Assembly: GCA_021807065.1 (NCBI GenBank)
Contig: JAKAPO010000002.1
Location: forward strand, 1-32,026
Origin: a bacterium
GTDB lineage: Bacteria > Vulcanimicrobiota > Vulcanimicrobiia > Vulcanimicrobiales > Vulcanimicrobiaceae
Direction: 5' to 3'
DNA: 32,026 bases
Positions 24,275-32,026 of this stretch are shown here, piece by piece. The notes below the pieces were generated by a model, which searched no databases, was not told where the DNA came from, and saw nothing but the letters and a program-made list of their open reading frames with translations. Every line of letters begins with the position of its first letter. Positions within the stretch are counted from its first letter, which is position 1. The translations under genes were made by a program, and so were the position numbers.

Positions 24275-25165
24275 GTGAGCGACGGCAACAGCGTAATCAC
24301 AGACGAGTACGCCGCGTACAATGGAGACTGCGTGGAAGTCCTGCGCGGTATCCCCGACAACAGCATCGGGTACTCGGTTTTCTCCCCTCCGTTTTCCTCG
24401 CTTTACACATATTCTGATAGCGATCGCGATATGAATAACTGCCGCGACAAGAGCGAGTTCTTCGGCCACTTCGCGTTTCTCATAACGGAGCTGTATCGCG
24501 TTATGAGGCCGGGCCGTGACCTGAGTTTCCATTGCATGAATCTGCCAACGAGCAAGGTGCGCCATGGATATATCGGCATAGACGATTTCCGCGGCGATTT
24601 AATTCGAGCGTTCCAGGATGGCGGCTTCATCTATCATTCCGAGGTGTGCATTTGGAAGGACCCGGTAACGGCAATGCAGCGGACAAAGGCCATCGGGTTG
24701 CTTTACAAGCAGCTGAAGAAAGATTCGTGCCTCTCGCGGCAAGGCATCCCGGATTACTTGGTGACGGTTCGTAAGCCTGGCGAGAACCTGGACCGCGTAA
24801 CAAAGGACCCGGAGGAGTTCCGCGTTGATCTTTGGCAGCGGTACGCATCTCCGATCTGGATGGATATTAACCCGAGCGATACCTTGCAGCGAGAAAGCGC
24901 GAGAGAGTTCGCGGACGAGCGCCATATTGCGCCGCTGCAGCTCGAGGTGATTCGGCGCGCGGTCATGCTTTGGTCGAACCCTGGCGACGTTGTTCTCTCT
25001 CCGTTTATGGGCATCGGCAGTGAGGGATATGAGGCGCTGAAGATGCGGCGGCGCTTCATCGGCATCGAACTCAAGGGTTCCTACTTCACTAGCGCCGTGC
25101 AAAATCTGCAAGCCGCGATTATCGAACGCGATGCGCCGACGCTTTTCGACGAGAAGCCCGCATGA
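24275..25165 (+). CDS. DNA N4/N6-methyltransferase
   Basis: 'YSVFSPPFSSLY' (SPPF motif IV), 'GDVVLSPFMGIGSEGYEALKMRRRFIGIELKGSYF'. Confidence 0.85.
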   Translation: MSDGNSVITDEYAAYNGDCVEVLRGIPDNSIGYSVFSPPFSSLYTYSDSDRDMNNCRDKSEFFGHFAFLITELYRVMRPGRDLSFHCMNLPTSKVRHGYIGIDDFRGDLIRAFQDGGFIYHSEVCIWKDPVTAMQRTKAIGLLYKQLKKDSCLSRQGIPDYLVTVRKPGENLDRVTKDPEEFRVDLWQRYASPIWMDINPSDTLQRESAREFADERHIAPLQLEVIRRAVMLWSNPGDVVLSPFMGIGSEGYEALKMRRRFIGIELKGSYFTSAVQNLQAAIIERDAPTLFDEKPA

Positions 25166-25491
25166 CCGCAAAGAGCGCGGGCGAATGGCGCACGGCCGTA
25201 TTCGCGCGGGACGGGCACCGATGCCAGGCACTCCACCACGCATCCGCGTGCTCGCTTTTCGCTCTGCACGCCCACCACATCGTCTATTTGGCGCACCTCA
25301 CAAAAGAGACGCGCTGGGTCGTCGAGAATGGGATCACGTTGTCGGCGGTTTGCCACGCCGAAGCGCATCGCGTGCATAACGCGAACATCGAACCACGCAG
25401 ATTGAGGGAGGCGGTAGATGCCGTGAACGCCATCATTGACGTGTCGAAGAACCCGGAACTGCGCCGCCCGTACTTCATGGGGGAGCAATGA
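25162..25491 (+). CDS. HNH endonuclease
   Basis: 'FARDGHRCQALH...LHAHHIVYLAH...ENGITLSAVCHAEAH'. Confidence 0.8.
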   Translation: MTAKSAGEWRTAVFARDGHRCQALHHASACSLFALHAHHIVYLAHLTKETRWVVENGITLSAVCHAEAHRVHNANIEPRRLREAVDAVNAIIDVSKNPELRRPYFMGEQ

Positions 25492-25646
25492 AAACGCGGG
25501 GGCGCAAGACGACCCCGAAACCGCGGCGCGAAAACGTCGCACGGTGGCAGTTTAAAAAGGGGGCTCGGTATCCAGAGTATCTGGAGTTCTGCTCGAAGCC
25601 GGCGGTATCGCCCGACAATCAGAACCCGCCTCCGAGCATCCGCTGA
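25488..25646 (+). CDS. 52-aa basic mini-protein
   Basis: Not in ORF track; MKTRGRKTTPKPRRENVARWQFKKGARYPEYLEFCSKPAVSPDNQNPPPSIR; ATGA overlap. Confidence 0.5.
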   Translation: MKTRGRKTTPKPRRENVARWQFKKGARYPEYLEFCSKPAVSPDNQNPPPSIR

Positions 25647-25713
25647 TCGAGAGCCTGCAAGCGAAGGGGAAGATGCAATGATGAAAACGGAATCCGCGCA
25701 CGAGTACCTCTGA

Positions 25714-26649
25714 GTGAGTTGGGTTGGAGGTCTTGCAGAGTGGCAAGACGGCGATACGCTATACCTTTCTGTCGCGTTCACATGGAAGCTCGACGAAGCG
25801 TGGTCCCGCGCCATCTTTGCTAGGGCGCAGGGCCTTCGTGTTCGGGCCGGCGGCCCTGCGCTATTCTTGGCGCAGATGCAGCACAAACTGGCGGACGTTG
25901 CGGACGTTGGACCAGACTGGCACGATGCGACCGCAAGGCATAATCCGCTCGCGACGATGGCAAGCAGGGGGTGCCCGGTGGGATGCTGGTTCTGTATCGT
26001 GCCGAAGATGGAGGGCAAAGATTTTACGCTAATCCCGGATTTTCCGGTGCGCCCGATTCTCTGCGACAATAACCTTTCGGCGCTGCCTGCTGACTATCAG
26101 GAGTGGATCATCGCTCGGTACAGGGCCGAAGGTGTTCATCTGATCGACGCAAACTCGGGGTTCGAGCCGCGCACTTTCACGAAGGATGTTTACGACCGAT
26201 GGAAGTCGCTGATAAACGAAGGCGGAGGGCCCTGGCGCTTCGCCTACGACGATATGCGAGAGCGCGCCGAGGTTCATGCCGTATTCGATCTGCTGCGCGA
26301 CGAGCCAGCGAGGCGCAAGCGCGTCTATACCCTCGTCGGCAACGAACCATTTGAAGAGTGTATGCAGCGTATTCTAGAGGTACTAGATGCTGGATGCGAG
26401 CCGCACGTTCAGCCAGTCATTGCACTAAACTCACTCGACCGAAAGCCACTTGTCCGCCACGATTGGACGGAGCAGAAGCTCTACGATGTAGCGCGGTGGG
26501 TCAACGGGTTCGTGTTTCGCCTTTGCTCGTTTGAAGAATACGATCGTACTCGATCGAAACGCAAGATGACCGAGGTCTACGACGAGCAACAGGGGCTATT
26601 CATGGCCCGAGAAGGCAAGCCGTTGACGGAGAAGGGGAAGATGCCATGA
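25714..26649 (+). CDS. Radical SAM protein
   Basis: 'ASRGCPVGCWFCIVPKMEG' (CxxxCxxC); an in-frame 5' extension from ATG 25678/25681 is interrupted by TGA 25711-25713. Confidence 0.8.
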   Translation: MSWVGGLAEWQDGDTLYLSVAFTWKLDEAWSRAIFARAQGLRVRAGGPALFLAQMQHKLADVADVGPDWHDATARHNPLATMASRGCPVGCWFCIVPKMEGKDFTLIPDFPVRPILCDNNLSALPADYQEWIIARYRAEGVHLIDANSGFEPRTFTKDVYDRWKSLINEGGGPWRFAYDDMRERAEVHAVFDLLRDEPARRKRVYTLVGNEPFEECMQRILEVLDAGCEPHVQPVIALNSLDRKPLVRHDWTEQKLYDVARWVNGFVFRLCSFEEYDRTRSKRKMTEVYDEQQGLFMAREGKPLTEKGKMP

Positions 26650-26912
26650 CCGAGCGGACACCGGCTGAGATTGCCTCGCCCGGATACGCCTGCACGATCG
26701 CCTACGTCGGGGCAGAGATTGCCGCTGGGCGGCTGCGAATCGCCCGGATAGGGGTGCGCTCGGGGATCGTGTTCGAGGCCGTGCTCACGCCCAAGGAACG
26801 CTGCGCTGAGGTGGGGAGCGCGGTCGCGGCCGTCGTCCTCATGGTGACGATCTTCGTCCTGCCGTTCGCGGTCCTCGGGGTGCTGATCGCGCTTGGTCGG
26901 GGGCTCCTGTGA
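26646..26912 (+). CDS. Small membrane protein
   Basis: C-terminal hydrophobic 'VAAVVLMVTIFVLPFAVLGVLIALG'. Confidence 0.55.
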   Translation: MTERTPAEIASPGYACTIAYVGAEIAAGRLRIARIGVRSGIVFEAVLTPKERCAEVGSAVAAVVLMVTIFVLPFAVLGVLIALGRGLL

Positions 26913-28184
26913 CGCTGCGGGTCGTAAGCCTCTTTTGCGGACTCGGAGGATTCGACCTCGGCCTGTACGCCGCCGCCGACGCGCTGGGCATCGAGGTCGA
27001 GGTCGTGGACGCGATAGACTCGTGGCCCGTCGCCGTCGAGGTCTATAACCGAAACCAGCGCCACGCCGTCGCCCGCGTTGCCGACGTGAAGAAGATGACG
27101 CGCGCCGATCTCGCGCCGCACGACCTCATCATCGGTGGCCCTCCGTGCGTGGGGGCATAGCATGGCCGGGAAGAGGCTCGGGCGCGACGACCCGCGCGAC
27201 TGTTTGGAGGATTTCGAGCGCCTCGTTGGTATCGGCACCGGCGACGAATCGCCATACATCATGGAGAACGTCGCCTCGCGCCTGATTAACGCGCCGTGGT
27301 CCGAACGATTCTGCGCGGCCGATTTCGGGGACGTGACGAGCCGTCGGCGGTGGTTCTACTCGCAGTACCTCTTGCACGTCGTTCCGACACCGGGGCCGAG
27401 GCGCATCCGCGACATTCGGGACCACGACGAAGACGAGCGCGTTCTGCGGAAACGCGGCTTCTGGACGGGCGACGAGATGCAAGCCGTTGCAGAGGACGAC
27501 GCCGTCCTTCCGTCGCTTTGCTCTGGCGACTTTCACGGGACGAAGAACAACGGCAGTGGCAACCCCACGAAAGGTTCGAAGATTCGCTGCAAAGCGGGCC
27601 AGCACCGGCACTACGACGATACGCTCGATACGCTCCAGGCCCATTCATGGCATGGGCACGATATTCGGGGAAGCGGGAAACTCATCGGGATAGCGGACGA
27701 CGGCGTATTTGGCTCGCTGACGGCAGACGCACCGCGAGCGTTTAGCGGGGAACGCGTTGCGATTGTCGTCCGAAATGGCGATCGCGCTCCGAACGATTCT
27801 CGGGTATTGAGCGAGGATGACTTCATGCCGACCACGACGGCCAAGCCGGGAAACTGCAACCTTAATGCCGCTGCGCTCAAGCTCGGGCTACGCGGCAACT
27901 CGGCCTCGGCCTCGGCCTCGGCCTTCGATGATGATGAAGTCCTCGGCTCCATCCTGTCAAACTCTTTTCACGGCAACGAGGCGTCGAAACTCGTCGGGTG
28001 CCGGAACCCTTCGATCTTGGAAATGGCGCGATCCCATAGCATCCCGGACTCGTTCGACTGGGCCGGCGCGACCAAGACCGACCGTGGCAAACTCATCGCG
28101 AACAGCGTCCCCGCAGGTATGGCGCAGGCCGTGTGCCTCTCCATGCTGCGGATGCTCAGAAACGCGAAAAGCCCCCGGCCGTGA
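26909..28184 (+). pseudogene. C5-cytosine DNA methyltransferase with apparent +1 frameshift at ~27150
   Basis: Frame A 'VVSLFCGLGGFDLGL...LIIGGPPCVG'; frame B 'HSMAGKRLGRDDPRDCL...YIMENV...DVTSRRRWFYSQ...IANSVPAGMAQAV'. Confidence 0.85.
27900..27923 (+). repeat. (CTCGGC)x4 hexanucleotide repeat in the methyltransferase variable region
   Basis: Encodes SASASAS. Confidence 0.75.
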
Positions 28185-28200
28185 AGCCAGGGGCCAAAAT

Positions 28201-28244
28201 CGAACGCCTGTTCGCTTTACAAGGGTAGCGTAGTATGCTACACT
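28201..28244 (+). promoter_or_regulatory. Promoter with GAAC-N4-GTTC operator (LexA/Cheo-box-like)
   Basis: CGAACGCCTGTTCG, -35 TTTACA 28216-28221, 17-bp spacer, -10 TACACT 28239-28244. Confidence 0.65.
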
Positions 28245-28280
28245 TAGGGCATGAGGCCGGACCTTAGAAAGAAGAAGGAA

Positions 28281-29039
28281 ATGACACAGAAAAGAAGGCC
28301 CCGCATGACCCGCGCGGAAATCGCTGCCGTCCTTGCCGATCACGCGCTTTGGGTCGGGGATCAGGCCACAGGCGCGCGCGCCAACCTCTCGTGCGCCACC
28401 CTCTCGTGCGCCACCCTCTCGGACGCCGACCTCTCGCGCGCCGACCTTTCGGACGCCACCCTCTCGGGCGCCGACCTCTCGCGCGCCGACCTTTCGGGCG
28501 CCGACCTTTCGGACGCCACCCTCTCGCGCGCCGACCTCTCGCGCGCCAAACTCTCGGACGCCAACCTCTCGGACGCCAACCTCTCGGGCGCCGACCTTTC
28601 GGGCGCCGACCTTTCGGGCGCCGACCTTTCGGACGCCACCCTCTCGGGCGCCAACCTCTCGCGCGCCACCCTCTCGGGCGCCAACCTCTCGCGCGCCATC
28701 CTTCCCCCTTTCCAGATCGTCCCCGAAACCGGAGCGTTCCGAGCGTGGAAAAAACTCACCGACGGCATCGTAGCCGAGATCGAGATACCTGCCGACGCCT
28801 CGCGCGTATCGTCTACCGGGCGCAAATGTAGAGCCGAGCGCGCGCTCGTGCTCGGACTCTATCGCGACGGTGCGCCGGCCAACACGGACCGCGCACGCGG
28901 CATCCACGATCGTACCGTCGAGTATGTCGTCGGCAGCAGCGTGATTGCCAACGCATGGGACCCTGATATTCGGGAGGAGTGTACAGGCGGTATCCACTTT
29001 TTCCTTCGGCGCGCTGAAGCGGAGGCGTACTCATGCTAA
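28281..29039 (+). CDS. Pentapeptide-repeat protein with DUF5758-like C-terminus
   Basis: ~20 A(D/N/T)LSx repeats; C-terminal '...[39 protein letters not shown]...[14 protein letters not shown]'; SD AGAAGGA; alternative ATG at 28251. Confidence 0.85.
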   Translation: MTQKRRPRMTRAEIAAVLADHALWVGDQATGARANLSCATLSCATLSDADLSRADLSDATLSGADLSRADLSGADLSDATLSRADLSRAKLSDANLSDANLSGADLSGADLSGADLSDATLSGANLSRATLSGANLSRAILPPFQIVPETGAFRAWKKLTDGIVAEIEIPADASRVSSTGRKCRAERALVLGLYRDGAPANTDRARGIHDRTVEYVVGSSVIANAWDPDIREECTGGIHFFLRRAEAEAYSC

Positions 29040-29088
29040 CGCATAGTGGCCTCATTCCCGATGCGATCCTGGTCGCGGTGGAGGAAGC

Positions 29089-29244
29089 ATGACCTGCACC
29101 GTCTGCGCCGCCCCGCTCAGCGAGAGGCAGGTGGTGATCGCTGAGTCCCGCGGCATGAAGGCGCTCTACTGCTCGACGCGGTGCCGCAAGAGGGCCGCAA
29201 ACCTCCGCGCCGTCGCGCGCAACCGCGCGACGGCGCAGCCATGA
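29089..29244 (+). CDS. 51-aa Cys mini-protein
   Basis: Not in ORF track; MTCTVCAAPLSERQVVIAESRGMKALYCSTRCRKRAANLRAVARNRATAQP; ATGA overlap with the next ORF. Confidence 0.6.
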   Translation: MTCTVCAAPLSERQVVIAESRGMKALYCSTRCRKRAANLRAVARNRATAQP

Positions 29245-29630
29245 AGGCGCTGAGCATCCGCCCGGCCTGGGCGCACGCAATCGCGCACCTCGGGAAGCGC
29301 ATCGAAAATCGCACCTGGTCAACGCGCTATCGCGGCCCGATTCTCATCCACGCCTCGTCCTCGGTGGACGCCGGCGATCATCGGCTCCTCGAGGCGATCA
29401 TCGGCCGTTCCGTCGACCGGGAGAGTTTCGAGCGCGGCGCGATCGTCGCCGTTGCCGAGATCGCGGACTGCGTTGACGCCGCCGAGGCTCCAAGCCGCTG
29501 GACGTGCGGGCCTATCGCTTGGAGGCTGCGCAACGTGCGCGCTCTGCGCCGGCCCGTCGCGGCGAGCGGCCGGCTCGGACTCTGGACGCCGGATGCTTCG
29601 CTTCTGCGCCGCGTGAAGGCCGCGCTCTAG
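29241..29630 (+). CDS. ASCH/PUA-like domain protein
   Basis: 'MKALSIRPAWAHAIAHLGKRIENRTWSTRYRGPILIHAS'. Confidence 0.8.
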   Translation: MKALSIRPAWAHAIAHLGKRIENRTWSTRYRGPILIHASSSVDAGDHRLLEAIIGRSVDRESFERGAIVAVAEIADCVDAAEAPSRWTCGPIAWRLRNVRALRRPVAASGRLGLWTPDASLLRRVKAAL

Positions 29631-30688
29631 CGGACCCACTCCCAGGAGGTCGTGAGGCGCTGGCTCGCGCGTTTCGCGACCTTATCAGGTGACGTGCGGC
29701 TCGCCCTGCGCACCAATCTCCAGCGAGAGGACTTCTGGCGCGCGAGATTGAGCGGCAGCGATGCCGAAACCGAACTCAGTTTTCGTTGCGGGTCCTCTTC
29801 GGCCATGAGCGCGAAGCAGGCATCAACGAACTTCGAGCCAATCCCCGCGCCTTGGTATTCCGGCAAAATCACGGCGCGATGATCGCGCCAGCGCGCCGCG
29901 TAGCCCATGACGGGGAGGAACGATGCCCACCCGCACAAGGCCGAGTAGTCGCCGATGTGAATGGCGCCGACGAAGCAGCGGGCGCTAGATGAGAGATCGC
30001 CGCTCAAATAGTGATGCGCTGCAAACAAGGGCCAGAGACTACGCGCTGCAGGATGGATGCTGACGCTGAACGCTGGTCGCCGAAGACGCCCCCTTGCCAG
30101 CGTGGCAGTTGCCGTGTCAAACACCCAATCGGCTTCGAGCCATTCCGCCACGTCGTAATGACAGGTCGCGACGACGAGGCGTTTCTTCATTCGGCGAACC
30201 GCCTTTGCTGTCGCCATTGCGGTTGTTCGCGCAACAACGCGGTCAAGCAACGACGTAAACTCATCGAAGACGATGCGATCGGTTTCGAGAATCGCCCGCG
30301 TCATCGCCGCGCGCTGCTGCTGCCCATTTGATAGCCGAAAGTATGGCAGCATCCAGGCCGGCACGGACGACAGACCAGTCCCAGCGAGCGCCCGAGAGAC
30401 TTCTTCGACGGAGGCAGATCCCGCCAAATCATCGAGAAACGATGTCCCTCCCCATTCATATTTTGAGGCATCCGTCCATCCCCCGAACGCCGCGCGCAAA
30501 AGCTGCGATTTTCCAGAGCCAGACGGTCCAACGATGAGGCCCACCGACCATTCTTCTGCCTCATCGGGAAGTTCTGCGTGCAGTTGGAAACGTGTGCGTC
30601 CACCTGGGTCATAATCCATTCGTGATGCAAGCGATTGCACACGGAACGTGTCGGAGATCGGGCTCTGGAGATCGAGATCGATTTTCAT
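29627..30688 (-). CDS. ABC-type ATPase fused to GNAT acetyltransferase
   Basis: Walker A 'GPSGSGKSQLL', signature 'LSNGQQQRAAMTRAI', Walker B 'DRIVFDEFTSLLD'; GNAT-like 'HRAVILPEYQGAGIGSKFVDACF'. Confidence 0.82.
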   Translation of the reverse strand: MKIDLDLQSPISDTFRVQSLASRMDYDPGGRTRFQLHAELPDEAEEWSVGLIVGPSGSGKSQLLRAAFGGWTDASKYEWGGTSFLDDLAGSASVEEVSRALAGTGLSSVPAWMLPYFRLSNGQQQRAAMTRAILETDRIVFDEFTSLLDRVVARTTAMATAKAVRRMKKRLVVATCHYDVAEWLEADWVFDTATATLARGRLRRPAFSVSIHPAARSLWPLFAAHHYLSGDLSSSARCFVGAIHIGDYSALCGWASFLPVMGYAARWRDHRAVILPEYQGAGIGSKFVDACFALMAEEDPQRKLSSVSASLPLNLARQKSSRWRLVRRASRTSPDKVAKRASQRLTTSWEWVR

Positions 30689-31281
30689 AGCTGCAATACT
30701 CGGACTTGTCGTCCTTCGGCTTTGAGCCGCTCGTAGAGTTCGCGCTGCTGATTCTCGTCGGCGACCGTCACCACGAGTTCAAAGCGCGTAGCATACGCGA
30801 GAGCGGCACTCTCATCGTCGACTGGCGGCAGCAGGGCATCGAGGCGGAGCTCGTGCATCATCTGCGAGTCTTGCTCCTGCAGTTCGAGGAGCATCGCATC
30901 GAGATCGTCCGTGAAGTCGCCGGCGATCTTCGGGTTATTCAGCGTCACGTTCAGCGCCCGCTCGTCCTTCTCGGCGAGATCTACCACAAGCACGTCGGCT
31001 TGCGTCTCGCCCGATTCCCGCAGCGCCAGCACCCGCTGATGGCCGCCGACGACGTGCCCGGTCCGGCTATTGTAGACGATCGGCTGCACGAGCCCGAATC
31101 GCTTGAGCGATGCCTTGAGGCCCTTGAGCGCCGCTGCCGAGATCTTCCGGGGATTGTAGGGCGCCGACTTGAGGTCCTCGATCGCCATGCGCACGAGCGG
31201 CTGCAGCGCGCCCTTCTGCGCCGATGCCGTAGCCGGTCGTTTCGCTTTTGGCGCCGGCGGGTTGGCTTTGCCCATCGCCAT
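30685..31281 (-). CDS. ParB-like nuclease-domain protein
   Basis: 'MAIEDLKSAPYNPRKISAAALKGLKASLKRFGLVQPIVYNSRTGHVVGGHQRVLALRESG'; ATGA overlap with ABC-GNAT. Confidence 0.88.
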   Translation of the reverse strand: MAMGKANPPAPKAKRPATASAQKGALQPLVRMAIEDLKSAPYNPRKISAAALKGLKASLKRFGLVQPIVYNSRTGHVVGGHQRVLALRESGETQADVLVVDLAEKDERALNVTLNNPKIAGDFTDDLDAMLLELQEQDSQMMHELRLDALLPPVDDESAALAYATRFELVVTVADENQQRELYERLKAEGRQVRVLQL

Positions 31282-32015
31282 CAGAACTTCACGAGCGCGC
31301 TCGCGCCGACCTTCGCGCCGTGGTTCATCGTGACCGACGGACCGACGCACAGGCTCGTCCTTGGGAGGCAGTACGCCAGCGCCGCGACCGGTGCCAGGTG
31401 ACCGCCGATCTGCACCGCGCCAATGTCGAGTTCGTACTGCTTGTGCCGGAGGATGCCATACGACAAGCCGTCGCCGCCGCTGCCGATGATCGAGCCGACC
31501 CGCGACGTCGGCACCTCCTGCCGCGTGATATGCACGTCCGTCTTGATGGTGGTGTCTTTAAGCGCGTGGGTCGTCGCCGCATAATCGGCGTTGTAGACCT
31601 GCTGCATCAGTGCGCTCGTCGGGGTCGGCGCCGGGGTTGGGGCCGAGAGCGCGGAGTGAACGGCAATCGCTTCGACCGTGTGCGGCTTCAGGGCCCCGAG
31701 CAACCGCCCGATCTGCGCGTCCGAAAGGCCGTGCGCGATGCCTGAACTGCGTATGACGGCGATGGCCGGCTGCTGCAAGTACGGTGCGCGCGATGTCGTG
31801 CCCGCTGCGAGCAGCTGATCGGCCTGGATGAGCGCCTGCACGGTGTGTTCGAGCGGGTTGGGCGTGAACACGGCGACCGGGCCATGAACGGGTGACGGCG
31901 GGGGCGCGACCCGGTGCAAGAACCAGAAGCCGATTGCCGTGACTGAGGCGACGACGAGCAGCACGCGCAGCGTAACGTGCGCCTCGCGCCAGAAAACGTC
32001 GGATGCGAACTTCAT
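31281..32015 (-). CDS. N-terminally membrane-anchored protein of unknown function
   Basis: Hydrophobic 'VTLRVLLVVASVTAIGFWFLH' then Pro-rich linker. Confidence 0.55.
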   Translation of the reverse strand: MKFASDVFWREAHVTLRVLLVVASVTAIGFWFLHRVAPPPSPVHGPVAVFTPNPLEHTVQALIQADQLLAAGTTSRAPYLQQPAIAVIRSSGIAHGLSDAQIGRLLGALKPHTVEAIAVHSALSAPTPAPTPTSALMQQVYNADYAATTHALKDTTIKTDVHITRQEVPTSRVGSIIGSGGDGLSYGILRHKQYELDIGAVQIGGHLAPVAALAYCLPRTSLCVGPSVTMNHGAKVGASALVKF

Positions 32016-32026
32016 AAGATCACCTC

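Noticed and set aside
28171-28194. GCCCCCGGCCGTGAAGCCAGGGGC hairpin as a plus-strand terminator of the methyltransferase
   Set aside because: No U-run follows on the plus strand; on the minus strand TTTT follows but no minus gene ends there.
27957-28997. 346-aa minus ORF rich in '[19 protein letters not shown]'
   Set aside because: Antisense shadow of the 15-bp pentapeptide repeats and of the C5-methyltransferase end; the plus frame has clear domain content.
1-32026. tRNA and rRNA genes
   Set aside because: No GGTTCGAATCC-type T-arm with matching acceptor stem or rRNA stretch was seen by eye; the tRNA-like GGTAGCGCA at ~19858 belongs to the structured leader and has no T-arm. A tRNAscan run would be decisive.

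Overview
The window is most likely a high-GC tailed-phage or prophage segment. I read it by eye plus the ORF track and ran no searches. LEFT (minus strand): major capsid, scaffold-like, portal and large terminase genes. A ~0.8 kb non-coding stretch with palindromes follows, then a plus-strand cassette with a small Cys-containing protein and a short serine recombinase. CENTRE (minus strand): a long operon of small, 4-nt-overlapping ORFs, many with Cys/His zinc-like motifs. It includes a J-domain-like protein, a MazG-like protein, a PD-(D/E)XK-like protein, a C2H2 finger, a SANT/GcrA-like protein, a DnaQ-like exonuclease, RecT and a YqaJ-type exonuclease. A divergent promoter region follows, interrupted by a TnpB element without TnpA. 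RIGHT (plus strand): a DUF721/DciA-like protein, a structured leader RNA candidate, a small SH3-like ORF and a replication initiator carrying in-gene iterons. These are followed by DnaB, a split DUF4406 protein, an SF2 helicase, a DNA methyltransferase, HNH, a radical SAM protein, a frameshifted C5-methyltransferase, a pentapeptide-repeat protein and an ASCH protein. On the minus strand after that lie an ABC-ATPase/GNAT fusion, a ParB-like protein and a membrane-anchored protein. Strongest leads: (1) a ~145-nt structured RNA with its own promoter, a pseudoknot and a Shine-Dalgarno-sequestering hairpin; (2) a GGGCAACA iteron array phased at 11 bp and read in all three codon frames; (3) two promoters sharing an operator (GAACRCCTGTTCGCTT, LexA-like) at identical spacing; (4) phage-encoded DciA; (5) a possible DNA-modification island; (6) short palindromic repeats around the recombinase; (7) several apparent indels or in-frame TGA codons.
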